A DNA stretch of 64,000 nt from Bacteroidota bacterium (GTDB taxonomy: Bacteria > Bacteroidota > Bacteroidia > Chitinophagales > Chitinophagaceae). The stretch is taken from positions 106,251-170,250 of the forward strand of contig JAFDXN010000014.1 of the NCBI GenBank assembly GCA_018267915.1, written 5' to 3'. Below the pieces are notes generated by a model. That model was not told the DNA's origin, searched no databases, and saw only the letters and a program-made list of their open reading frames with translations. Every line of letters starts with the position of its first letter. The stretch's first letter is position 1. The translations under genes were made by a program, and so were the position numbers. Shown piece by piece: positions 35,371 to 44,063 of this stretch.

Positions 35371-37470
35371 ATGCGTATTGTAAAAAGTTTATGGTTATTG
35401 TTGATCAGCTGCCTTTTTGCAGTTTCTGCGTTTGCGCAAATGACAGCAGACCCAACCACCTGGACCTTTGAGGCTAAGAAAAAGGGTAACAACAATTATG
35501 ATCTTATTTTCCATCTTAAGCTCCAACCACACTGGCACATTTGGTCTTTCAACCCCGGCGGTGATGGCTCATTAATATCTCCTTCGTTCACTTTTGACAA
35601 AACGGGGACTTTAAAACTGGATGGCAAAACGAAAGAGAAAGGTAAACTTATTACTGAAGATAATCCTGCTGTGGGCATTGTACACATGTACTTAAACCAG
35701 GTCGATTACATTCAATCGGTGGCTGTTACCGGGAATGGGAAAATAACCGGAAAATATAAATACCAGGTTTGCGATACAGAAAAATGTCTGGCCGCCAAAA
35801 CAAAACCTTTTTCATTCGATATCATCGATGCTGTAGCAGTTGCCGGTGCCGATACCCCAAAAACTGCTGTAACTGCTCCACCTGCCGACACCTCGAAACC
35901 CAGCATGAGCGCATCAAAAACAAATGCGGATGTAGCGCCGGTCGATGGCCCAAAAAAAGTAAGCATTGAAAAACCAAAACAAGGCTCTCTTTTAAGCCTT
36001 TTCTTCGGCGCATTAATAGGCGGTATACTTGCTGTCCTCACACCCTGCGTTTATTCGATGATACCTATTACGGTAAGTTTCTTCACCAAGCGCAGCAAAA
36101 CGCGCGCTGAAGGTATCCGCAATGCTATTTATTATTCGCTTTCTATTATCATTATATTCACCGTCCTTGGCATACTGATTTCTGCCATCTTCGGCGGCAA
36201 TGCGCTTAATAATCTTTCTACCAACTGGATCGCCAACCTGTTCTTCTTTGCAGTGTTCGTCATCTTCGGTATATCATTCCTCGGCGCCTTCGAGATACAG
36301 CTACCCTCTTCCTGGACCAGCAAAACCGATTCCAAGGCAGGCGTAGGCAGCTTCGCCGGGATCTTTTTCATGGCTCTTACGTTGGTTATCGTGTCCTTCT
36401 CCTGCACAGGCCCCATCATTGGCCCGCTGTTAGTAATAGCAGGGCGCGGTGGCATCACGGGTCCCGCCATCGGTATGTTTGGCTTCTCCGTTGGATTGGC
36501 TTTGCCTTTTGCGTTATTTGCCGTATTCCCCGGCATGCTCAATAAGATCGCTTCTTCGGGTGGCTGGCTCAACCAGGTGAAGGTGACCCTTGGCTTCATT
36601 GAAATGATGCTGGCACTTAAGTTTCTCTCCAATGCCGACCTGGCCCGTGGCTGGCGCCTGCTCGATAGGGAGGTATTTATCGCCATCTGGATCGTATTGG
36701 CTGTATTGCTTGGTGTGTACCTGCTTGGCAAGCTCAAGCTTTCGCACGACGATGCACCGGCTAAGAACATTTACGGGCAGGAATATGTCTCCTTGTTCAA
36801 ACTCTTCCTCGCCATCGGCTGCTTTTCCTTTGCAGTTTACTTGTTGCCCGGCATGTGGGGTGCGCCGCTCAATGCCATGAGCCAGTTTGTGCCGCCCATG
36901 GGCACACAGGATTTTGTGCTGGGTGCAGGTGGCGGCAATGGAGCTGCTGTTGAAACAGGTGGTGACAAGCCTGTGAAGTATGTAGACGTATTGAAGATCT
37001 ACGAGCCCGAAGTGGTGCGCAAATTCGGTCTCGTTACCTATTACGATTATGACGAAGCGGTGGCTGCATCCAAAAAATTAAAGAAGCCGATCATGCTCGA
37101 TTTTACCGGCATCAACTGCGTCAATTGCCGCAAAATGGAAGGCCAGGTGTGGTCAAACCCCGAAGTAATGAAAAGGCTGAAGGAAGATTTTGTTATAGCT
37201 TCGCTCTATTGCGACTATGACAAGCTCGACCTGCCAAAATCCGAACAACATTTCTCACAAGCCCTCCAGTCCGACGTAGTGACACTGGGCGATAAGAACG
37301 AAGACCTCCAGGCTACCAAGTTCAACTCCAACTCGCAACCTTTTTATTTCTATGTTGATGAGAACGGCAATAAGCTGGCCGACAGTGGTTACTCTTATAA
37401 TCCCGACGTACAGCGTTTCATCAACCATCTTGAGAGGGTAAAAGAGAAATACAAACAAACACACTCCTGA
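35371..37470 (+). CDS. dsbD: Thiol:disulfide interchange protein DsbD
   Basis: The 699-aa protein moves electrons from cytoplasmic thioredoxin to periplasmic substrates. The N-terminal alpha domain (about 25-150) carries VCDTEKCLAAK. The eight-helix beta domain (about 205-520) has the transmembrane cysteines in TPCVYSMIPI and SFSCTGPIIG. The C-terminal thioredoxin domain (about 560-690) carries INCVNCRKME (CxxC). All redox cysteines are present. It forms an operon with the alpha-domain protein upstream. Confidence 0.93.
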   Translation: MRIVKSLWLLLISCLFAVSAFAQMTADPTTWTFEAKKKGNNNYDLIFHLKLQPHWHIWSFNPGGDGSLISPSFTFDKTGTLKLDGKTKEKGKLITEDNPAVGIVHMYLNQVDYIQSVAVTGNGKITGKYKYQVCDTEKCLAAKTKPFSFDIIDAVAVAGADTPKTAVTAPPADTSKPSMSASKTNADVAPVDGPKKVSIEKPKQGSLLSLFFGALIGGILAVLTPCVYSMIPITVSFFTKRSKTRAEGIRNAIYYSLSIIIIFTVLGILISAIFGGNALNNLSTNWIANLFFFAVFVIFGISFLGAFEIQLPSSWTSKTDSKAGVGSFAGIFFMALTLVIVSFSCTGPIIGPLLVIAGRGGITGPAIGMFGFSVGLALPFALFAVFPGMLNKIASSGGWLNQVKVTLGFIEMMLALKFLSNADLARGWRLLDREVFIAIWIVLAVLLGVYLLGKLKLSHDDAPAKNIYGQEYVSLFKLFLAIGCFSFAVYLLPGMWGAPLNAMSQFVPPMGTQDFVLGAGGGNGAAVETGGDKPVKYVDVLKIYEPEVVRKFGLVTYYDYDEAVAASKKLKKPIMLDFTGINCVNCRKMEGQVWSNPEVMKRLKEDFVIASLYCDYDKLDLPKSEQHFSQALQSDVVTLGDKNEDLQATKFNSNSQPFYFYVDENGNKLADSGYSYNPDVQRFINHLERVKEKYKQTHS

Positions 37471-37515
37471 TAAAATAGGTGCAGGGGCCTTTAACCATGC
37501 AATCGTGGTTCAGGT

Positions 37516-39072
37516 ATGATAAAGAATGTTTCCATAAAATTAATTCCGGCCTTTGCTGCCGACGAGCGCAGGCTGAAAATGCAGCTGGCCGAAGAGCTGG
37601 CCGTAAATCCAAAGCGCATCACCGGCTATCATATTCTCAAGCGTTCCATTGACGCGCGCTCACGCCAGGCACATTTTATTTTACAACTCGAGGTCTTTAT
37701 CGATGAGCCGGTAAAGGAACTCGCCGTTTTCGATCCTCAGCTACAGGATGTAAGCAATGCACCGCATGTGGTCATAGTAGGGGCGGGACCCGCAGGTCTT
37801 TTTGCGGCTTTGCGTTTCATCAGCCTCGGTATTAAGCCCATCGTCATCGAGCGGGGCAAAGACGTCCGTAGCCGTCGTCGCGACCTTGCAGCTATGAATA
37901 AAGAAGGCATCGTAAACCCGGAGTCGAACTACTGCTTTGGGGAGGGCGGTGCGGGCACCTACAGCGATGGCAAGCTCTACACCCGCAGCACCAAGCGCGG
38001 CAATGTGCAGCGCATACTGCAGCTCTTCGTACACTTTGGGGCCGACGATAGTATACTCTATGATGCACACCCCCACATAGGCACCAATAAACTGCCGCAG
38101 ATCATCACCGCGATGCGCGAGCAGGTAATAGCCTGTGGTGGTGAGGTGCGCTTCAATACCAAGCTCACAGACATTGTGCTGGATGGTGACCGCATCAAAG
38201 CGGTGTCCACCTCCACTGGCGAACAGATACCATGCAGCCATGTATTGCTTGCCACCGGCCACTCCGCCCGCGATATTTTTACGCTTTTACATAGCAAACA
38301 GATCGGGATCGAATGCAAGCCATTCGCGCTTGGTGTCCGGATAGAGCATCCCCAACTCATTATCGACCGCTCGCAATATCATTGCGTAGTTCGCGATCCC
38401 TATCTGCCACCTGCCAGTTATTCGCTGGTAGCGCAGGAGTATGGAAGGGGTGTTTTCTCATTCTGCATGTGTCCCGGCGGTATCATTGCTCCGGCGGCCA
38501 CTGCCCCCGGCGAGATCGTTGTGAATGGCTGGTCGCCGTCCAAACGCAATAATCCTTACGCCAATTCAGGCACCGTAGTAGCTGTTGATGAAAAAGATTT
38601 TGCGCAATATGGTTTCGCGGGTCCGCTGGCAGGCATGCAATACCAGCAGATGGTAGAGCAGAAAGCTTTCGGGATCGGCGGCGGCCAACTCGTTGCGCCC
38701 GCTCAGCGTATGGTCGATTTCGTGGAAGGAAAAGTATCTGCCACCCTGCCCGATTGTTCTTACCTGCCCGGCATTCATAGTGCCGCAATCAAACAGGTAT
38801 TGCCCAAAGACGTGAATGAGGCCTTGCGCAAAGCGCTGGTCGACTTTGGAAAGAAAATGAAAGGCTATTATACCAATGAAGCTGTATTGGTTGCCACCGA
38901 GTCGCGCACCAGTTCACCCGTACGCATCCCCCGCGATAAAGAAACACTACAACACCCGCAGATCATGGGCCTTTACCCATGTGCTGAAGGCGCAGGCTAC
39001 GCCGGAGGTATCGTTTCAGCGGCAATCGATGGTGAAAGATGTGCGGAGGCTATTGCTGCGCAAATGCAATAG
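37516..39072 (+). CDS. FAD-dependent dehydrogenase (COG2509-like)
   Basis: The 518-aa flavoprotein has a small N-terminal domain (residues 1-85), then the dinucleotide fold VVIVGAGPAGLFAALRF and GIKPIVIERG. The family block NYCFGEGGAGTYSDGKLYTRS follows, and the C-terminal FAD segment PQIMGLYPCAEGAGYAGGIVSAA closes it. This architecture is that of COG2509 dehydrogenases, whose substrate is not established. It lies 45 bp after dsbD and may be independent. Confidence 0.85.
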   Translation: MIKNVSIKLIPAFAADERRLKMQLAEELAVNPKRITGYHILKRSIDARSRQAHFILQLEVFIDEPVKELAVFDPQLQDVSNAPHVVIVGAGPAGLFAALRFISLGIKPIVIERGKDVRSRRRDLAAMNKEGIVNPESNYCFGEGGAGTYSDGKLYTRSTKRGNVQRILQLFVHFGADDSILYDAHPHIGTNKLPQIITAMREQVIACGGEVRFNTKLTDIVLDGDRIKAVSTSTGEQIPCSHVLLATGHSARDIFTLLHSKQIGIECKPFALGVRIEHPQLIIDRSQYHCVVRDPYLPPASYSLVAQEYGRGVFSFCMCPGGIIAPAATAPGEIVVNGWSPSKRNNPYANSGTVVAVDEKDFAQYGFAGPLAGMQYQQMVEQKAFGIGGGQLVAPAQRMVDFVEGKVSATLPDCSYLPGIHSAAIKQVLPKDVNEALRKALVDFGKKMKGYYTNEAVLVATESRTSSPVRIPRDKETLQHPQIMGLYPCAEGAGYAGGIVSAAIDGERCAEAIAAQMQ

Positions 39073-39276
39073 TTATTCCGGATCGCCCAGTATCTCTGCC
39101 ACACGGCCTATTTGGCCGTCTTCCAGTCGTACTTTGATACCTCTTGAATGATATGGCGCGCTAGTAAGCAGGTTCTTAACGATCCCGATAGTTTGCTTAC
39201 CGCTGCGCTGGTCTTTTTTCAGAATGATGGCTACTTCCAGCCCGGGGTATATATCTGCCCGGTTACGTCCGTTCAT
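39073..39276 (-). CDS. YwbE family protein
   Basis: The 67-aa protein matches the YwbE/DUF2196 family: RADIYPGLEVAIILKKDQRSGKQT, then GIVKNLLTSAPYHSRGIKVRL and a C-terminal GQIGRVAEIL. It is a small beta-barrel-like domain, possibly RNA-binding, with no established function. Its stop directly abuts the convergent dehydrogenase stop. Confidence 0.9.
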   Translation of the reverse strand: MNGRNRADIYPGLEVAIILKKDQRSGKQTIGIVKNLLTSAPYHSRGIKVRLEDGQIGRVAEILGDPE

Positions 39277-39290
39277 GCTGCAATTTACGA

Positions 39291-39770
39291 TTATCCTATG
39301 CTTTCTCCGCCCTTAGGTATTAGCTGTACATTCACCCCAGGCGTAAGGCCTATGCAAACTTCTATACAATCGAATTTGAATGATCCCAGCTGTATCTTTT
39401 TTTGATAATCGTCGGCTGTTATCAATGTCTTCACGATCACGCTCAGCAATGGCTTTTCTTTGTGCTGTTCGATGATCGCATTGCGTCTTTCCTCGTCTAC
39501 ATCTTTAAATTTCGCAAAATGGAAAGTTGCAGAAGGCGGTAGTCCTATACCAAGGGTGATGCCCTTCGTCTTAAATCCTATCTCCTCGATGATAGGCGAC
39601 AGCGATATCAGGTCGCTGGTAAAGTTGGCCGACTTCTCCCTTGCCGAGTCGGTCATGTCAGAGAATTTCTCAGTCAGCTTTTCGAAATTGAAAATGCCTT
39701 CCATGCCGTCTTTAACTGCATCTTTTGCATCGCTTATCCTATCCGATACTTTGTTGATCAATTCTTTCAT
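39291..39770 (-). CDS. Unrecognised cytoplasmic protein (159 aa)
   Basis: A short amphipathic helical N-terminus (about 1-55, many Lys/Asp) precedes a compact alpha/beta domain with EEIGFKTKGITLGIGLPPSATFHF and a LITADDYQKKIQLGSF segment. No family is confidently recognised. The frame is open to 39887, but ATG 39770 has AGGAA 4 bp upstream and is chosen. It precedes ywbE by 14 bp and is probably co-transcribed. Confidence 0.7.
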   Translation of the reverse strand: MKELINKVSDRISDAKDAVKDGMEGIFNFEKLTEKFSDMTDSAREKSANFTSDLISLSPIIEEIGFKTKGITLGIGLPPSATFHFAKFKDVDEERRNAIIEQHKEKPLLSVIVKTLITADDYQKKIQLGSFKFDCIEVCIGLTPGVNVQLIPKGGESIG

Positions 39771-39947
39771 TATTCCTGTTTTTAAAAATGTTATCGTTTT
39801 GAGGTGGATGCCATACCAACAGAACGCGATATCTTCTTTCTTGGTTCCAGGCTTAAAAATAAGGCTATAAAACAAAAGCCTATGCAATATTATTTGTATC
39901 CGGGCGTTCTAGTACTCACAATATATTCACCACCTCATACACACAAT

Positions 39948-41333
39948 ATGCGCCACCATTTGTCACTAACCATCTTGCTGAGTTATTTGTTCATAAACGC
40001 AGCTTCAGGCCAATCGGGATATCATGATCAAGTACGAGGCACCCCTTTTATCGCAAAACATTTGCATCGCACTTCAGCTTCAACGCACTTTGCATCCAAA
40101 TCAACTGCAACCGGCTCCCGCCTTACAAAAGAAGTTAATACAAATTTTGATGGCATCTCGCTTGTCCCCACCGATTCTACCGTATATGTATACTCCGGCT
40201 CCCGCGGTGGCGATCTCGACCACACAATGAAGTTCGATACCGCGCTACAATTTGCTTATGATGGGGGAAACTACGACAATGGCTATCGAGCTATCCAGGT
40301 GTTCGATGCCAGTAACAACATAACCTATACTAAAGTGTATGCATGGGATCCTTCCGGCAACGCGTGGGTCAATAGTGACAGCGTATATTATAGCTACGAT
40401 GCAAATAATAACCTGCTCAAGACCACGGTAACCGAATGGGATAACAATAATTCAAACTGGGCAAACCTCAACCGTGACTCCTCTGTTTATAATGCCGGAA
40501 ACGAAGAGATATCGCATACCTGGCAGGACTGGGACGGAAATACCGGCACCTGGGTCAATAATGAAGAAGATATTTACACCCACCTTTATAATCAAACTGC
40601 TACAACGCTGATAAAGGTCTGGAATGCTACCCAATGGGATTCACTTGTCTTTTTCCACAACGTCTTCGACGCGAGCCATAACATAATGATCACAGAAGAG
40701 CAGGATAAAGATATGGCAACCCAGCTTTGGGTCAACCAGCGAAAGGACTCCTTCACCTATGATGCATCTAACAACAAGCTGACCGATCTGCAATACAACT
40801 GGTATAATGACTCATCCAGGTGGATCAAAAGCCGACTTACTTCTTCCAGTAACTTCACCGGTCACTCTCCACAAACAGAAATCATACAGGACTGGGACGA
40901 TCTTACACAATTGTATAGCAATGTCACGAAAACAAACAATAGCTATAACAGCTTTGAGCAATTGACAGCATTTACGAATGAATCATGGATTAACAACAAC
41001 TGGGTTTCCACCTTCGGCAATTACGGCGGCAGATATTACTATGAAGATTATGACCTGCATGTAACGACATTGAGCGCAGTCAACGGAGACATCTCCATTT
41101 ATCCGGTACCTGCCGACCAGGAGCTGAATGTCCATATCACCTGGGATGAAACTCAATTAGCCACAATGAATATAACGGATATGCGGGGATCGCTGGTCAG
41201 GACACTTGAATTACCCATTGGCAGCGACGTTCGGCAAACGATAAGCGTGGGCGACATACCCGCCGGCAATTACCTGATAAGGGTTGACGGCACAAAAGGA
41301 CACCTGACTCAAAAATTGACTATTCGCCGATAG
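39948..41333 (+). CDS. Secreted repeat protein with T9SS sorting domain (paralogue of 28703-30073)
   Basis: The 461-aa protein has a signal peptide (about 1-22, ending AASGQ) and tandem modules with the YSYDANNNLLKTTVTEWDNN pattern and repeated Trp-Asp-x-x-x-x-x-W units. A C-terminal T9SS type A domain (IYPVPADQELNV onward) ends the protein. The same module and domain order occur in 28703-30073, so the two are paralogues. The upstream in-frame ATG at 39804 would place 48 extra residues before the signal peptide and is rejected. A strong terminator follows. Confidence 0.82.
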   Translation: MRHHLSLTILLSYLFINAASGQSGYHDQVRGTPFIAKHLHRTSASTHFASKSTATGSRLTKEVNTNFDGISLVPTDSTVYVYSGSRGGDLDHTMKFDTALQFAYDGGNYDNGYRAIQVFDASNNITYTKVYAWDPSGNAWVNSDSVYYSYDANNNLLKTTVTEWDNNNSNWANLNRDSSVYNAGNEEISHTWQDWDGNTGTWVNNEEDIYTHLYNQTATTLIKVWNATQWDSLVFFHNVFDASHNIMITEEQDKDMATQLWVNQRKDSFTYDASNNKLTDLQYNWYNDSSRWIKSRLTSSSNFTGHSPQTEIIQDWDDLTQLYSNVTKTNNSYNSFEQLTAFTNESWINNNWVSTFGNYGGRYYYEDYDLHVTTLSAVNGDISIYPVPADQELNVHITWDETQLATMNITDMRGSLVRTLELPIGSDVRQTISVGDIPAGNYLIRVDGTKGHLTQKLTIRR

Positions 41334-41340
41334 TATATTA

Positions 41341-41376
41341 AAAGTAAAGGCTACTCAAATGAGTAGCCTTTACTTT
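41341..41376. terminator. Strong intrinsic terminator between convergent genes
   Basis: AAAGTAAAGGCTACTC and GAGTAGCCTTTACTTT form a perfect 16-bp stem with an AAAT loop. It serves the T9SS gene on plus and probably sucC on minus. Confidence 0.85.
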
Positions 41377-41404
41377 CTATAACGTCAAAATATCAATTCG
41401 CGAA

Positions 41405-42625
41405 TTAGTTCGCACTTACAGCTTTCTGCACCAGTTCAGCAGCTTCACTGAGCAATATGGCACTCTGTACCTTCAGGCCCGAGTTCACGATCAGTTCCTT
41501 TGCCTGCTCTGCATTCGTACCCTGCAGGCGCACGATGATCGGGATATTGATATTGCCGAGTTTGTTGTAAGCTTCTATCACACCGGCAGCTACCCTGTCG
41601 CAACGCACGATACCACCAAAGATGTTGATGAGGATCGCTTTTACATTCGGGTCTTTCAGTATGATACGGAAACCGGCTTCAACCGTTTGCGCATTCGCAG
41701 TACCGCCCACGTCCAGGAAGTTCGCAGGTTCACCGCCCGCCAGTTTTATCATGTCCATGGTGGCCATTGCAAGGCCGGCGCCATTCACCATGCAGCCTAC
41801 ATTGCCGTCCAGTTTCACATAGTTCAGGTTATATTCGCCCGCTTCTACTTCCGTGGGATCTTCTTCATTTTTATCGCGCATGTCAGCAAGGTCCGGGTGG
41901 CGCATCAGCGCGTTCTCGTCCAGGTTCATCTTGCAGTCCACAGCTATTATTTTATCATCAGCCGATTTGAACAGTGGGTTGATCTCCAGCATAGAGCAGT
42001 CGAGGCCAACGTACGCATTATACAGGTTGGTCACAAACTTCACCATGTTCTTGAAAGCCTCGCCGCTCAGCCCGAAGTTGAAAGCGATCTTCCTTGCCTG
42101 GAAGGCCTGCAGTGGCAGGTTAGGTGTCACCCACTCACGGAAGATCTTGTCCGGTGTGTTGTGTGCCACTTCCTCTATATCCATACCACCCTCCGTGCTA
42201 TACATGATCACGTTTTGCTTTTTTGCACGGTCCAGCAATATCGAGAGGTAAAATTCCTTGCGCTCGCTTGGGCCATCATAATACATGTCCTGAGCTACGA
42301 GTATTTTATGCACTTTCTTCCCGGCAGCACCCGTCTGGATCGTTACAAGCGTATTGCCAAGGATGTTCTTGGCTACACGTTCCACGTCTTCCGCGCTCTT
42401 GACTACCGAGACACCACTTTGATCGGGCACTTCTTTCATGCGGCCTTTACCACGGCCACCGGCGTGTATCTGCGCTTTTACAACGGCAAACTTGGTCCCG
42501 TTGTTAACAGCTATTTGTTTGTAGGCGTTTACAGCGTCATCTACCTTTTCGGCAGCTATGCCCTCCTGAGTAGGTACATTATAGCGCTTCAATAATTCCT
42601 TAGCCTGGTATTCGTGCAAATTCAT
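41405..42625 (-). CDS. sucC: Succinate-CoA ligase, beta subunit
   Basis: The 406-aa TCA-cycle enzyme interconverts succinyl-CoA and succinate with ADP or GDP phosphorylation. The family start MNLHEYQAKELLKRYNVP, the ATP-grasp KAQIHAGGRGKG block, LEINPLF and the C-terminal IFGGIVRCDRVAAGVIEAY loop are all present. The frame extends to 42724, but ATG 42625 is the canonical start. sucD is not adjacent. Confidence 0.95.
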   Translation of the reverse strand: MNLHEYQAKELLKRYNVPTQEGIAAEKVDDAVNAYKQIAVNNGTKFAVVKAQIHAGGRGKGRMKEVPDQSGVSVVKSAEDVERVAKNILGNTLVTIQTGAAGKKVHKILVAQDMYYDGPSERKEFYLSILLDRAKKQNVIMYSTEGGMDIEEVAHNTPDKIFREWVTPNLPLQAFQARKIAFNFGLSGEAFKNMVKFVTNLYNAYVGLDCSMLEINPLFKSADDKIIAVDCKMNLDENALMRHPDLADMRDKNEEDPTEVEAGEYNLNYVKLDGNVGCMVNGAGLAMATMDMIKLAGGEPANFLDVGGTANAQTVEAGFRIILKDPNVKAILINIFGGIVRCDRVAAGVIEAYNKLGNINIPIIVRLQGTNAEQAKELIVNSGLKVQSAILLSEAAELVQKAVSAN

Positions 42626-42777
42626 ACTGCGAAAAAATTTGGGCGAAGATAATGCAAATGCATGGGTATCCACAATCCATTTTGCACCACTTTTATCCCC
42701 TGACAATACGTTCATATAACGCAAATAATCAATTCAATTAAGTATCAGAAAAATTTTCATTTCTGCCCTGCAGCGAT

Positions 42778-42785
42778 TATTTTTG
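42778..42785 (+). promoter_or_regulatory. Candidate -7 box of the first tandem lipoprotein gene
   Basis: TATTTTTG matches TAnnTTTG. Transcription would begin near 42792, leaving a leader of about 28 nt to ATG 42820. No clear -33 TTTG is present at the usual distance. A similar box, TATATTTG, lies at 43445-43452 before the paralogous gene. Confidence 0.4.
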
Positions 42786-42819
42786 CCTCAATATTTCCAC
42801 AACCTCAAAACAAATTGAA

Positions 42820-43374
42820 ATGAAGAAACTTGCATTACTTTTCCTCTGCTCTGCCCTTGTCGCCGGCACCATGCAATCCTGCAATAAAATAAAGGACGCA
42901 GTAAAGGCCGATGTACCCCTGACCTCCACCGATGTTGAGTTCGATATTCCACCGGTTGATAACACCAACCCAAATGCAGCAATGGGATCCCTAACCCTCA
43001 CAATGAATGTAGATAGCATCATAAAAGCCGCTAACTCACAACTGGGCGTCGGCAATATTCAAAATGCAAAGCTGAAATCCATAGAGCTTCAGATCACGAA
43101 TAACGACGATTCAACCAACTTCTCCAATTTCTCCAGCGCGTCTGCAGCATTCCACTCTGATGCTAAAACAACAGACGTTACTATTGCTACCGCTACTATC
43201 CCGGATGTGCCTGCTTCTTACCTGGCACTGAACGTAAATACTTCACTGGAGCTGAAAGATTACATGAACTCGAGCAGCTTTTACTACACCTTTACGGGAC
43301 AAGCACGCAGGGTTACCAAACACCCGCTGCACGTAAAGGCTACCATAAAATACGACTTGACAGTAAGCTTGTAA
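42820..43374 (+). CDS. Lipoprotein, first of a tandem paralogous pair
   Basis: The 184-aa protein has a lipoprotein signal ending GTMQSC (Cys about residue 21), followed by NKIKDAVKADV. The mature domain looks like an all-beta sandwich with MNVDSIIKAANSQLGVGNIQNAKLKSIEL in the middle and a C-terminal YDLTVSL. The second gene at 43470 shares the Cys-Asn-Lys start, the DSIIRANSQFSANNIKSAKLESV block and the KYKVKVGL ending. The function is unknown; it is an envelope lipoprotein pair. Confidence 0.8.
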   Translation: MKKLALLFLCSALVAGTMQSCNKIKDAVKADVPLTSTDVEFDIPPVDNTNPNAAMGSLTLTMNVDSIIKAANSQLGVGNIQNAKLKSIELQITNNDDSTNFSNFSSASAAFHSDAKTTDVTIATATIPDVPASYLALNVNTSLELKDYMNSSSFYYTFTGQARRVTKHPLHVKATIKYDLTVSL

Positions 43375-43395
43375 TACAATAACATATTTAAACTT

Positions 43396-43422
43396 AAAAA
43401 AGGGGCTTTTCGCCCCTTTTTT
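43396..43422 (+). terminator. Intrinsic terminator between the lipoprotein paralogues
   Basis: AAAAAAGGGGC and GCCCCTTTTTT form a perfect 11-bp stem with a TTTTC loop. It ends the first lipoprotein transcript, so the paralogues are separately transcribed. Confidence 0.85.
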
Positions 43423-43469
43423 CGTTATAACTTATTGAATTTCTTATATTTGGATAAATAGAGGTTTTC

Positions 43470-44018
43470 ATGAGAAAGAGTATCATCATCGCTTTAGCCT
43501 GCTGCGGCACGGCCCTTTTTAGCGCCTGTAATAAAGTCATAGATGGCGTGGGCGTCAACATCGGCATGCAGTCATCTACGGTCGATTTCACGATACCGGT
43601 TATTACCAGCACAAATGACACATCCTTCGTGGCCTTCAATAGCCACCTGGATATCGACAGCATCATCAGGGCCAACAGCCAGTTCAGCGCCAACAATATT
43701 AAATCAGCCAAATTGGAGTCGGTTACGGTAAGTTTTGAAAACGGCGACGAGGTCAATAATTTCGGCGCGTTACAGAATTACAAGGTACTCTTCGCAAGTA
43801 ACAATAAACCCGACATGATAACCGTTGCCCAAAACGACAACAACCCTGACGATCATTCGTCTGAAATTTCCCTGCCGGTCGTTACCGGCCAGGAATTGAA
43901 GGATTATTTCAAGGCTACCGAATTCTCATACATCATCCAGGGGCGCATGAGGCGTGCTACCACTAAGGAGCTCAACTGCCATGCAGTTATCAAATACAAA
44001 GTAAAAGTAGGTCTGTAA
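43470..44018 (+). CDS. Lipoprotein, second of a tandem paralogous pair
   Basis: The 182-aa protein has a lipobox LFSAC (Cys about residue 20). It is paralogous to the protein at 42820-43374 along its length, with the mid-protein DSIIRANSQFSANNIKSA block conserved. A candidate -7 box (TATATTTG, 43445-43452) precedes it. The function is unknown. It ends 22 bp before a terminator shared with the convergent GH44 gene. Confidence 0.8.
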   Translation: MRKSIIIALACCGTALFSACNKVIDGVGVNIGMQSSTVDFTIPVITSTNDTSFVAFNSHLDIDSIIRANSQFSANNIKSAKLESVTVSFENGDEVNNFGALQNYKVLFASNNKPDMITVAQNDNNPDDHSSEISLPVVTGQELKDYFKATEFSYIIQGRMRRATTKELNCHAVIKYKVKVGL

Positions 44019-44040
44019 AGGCTTAAAAAAGACAAAAGGG

Positions 44041-44062
44041 AACGGGGCATGTCAGCCCCGTT
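44041..44062. terminator. Terminator between lipoprotein and GH44 genes
   Basis: AACGGGGC (44041-44048) and GCCCCGTT (44055-44062) form a perfect 8-bp stem with a 6-nt loop and a TTTTTATTT continuation on plus. It abuts the GH44 stop on minus. Confidence 0.8.
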
Positions 44063-44063
44063 T

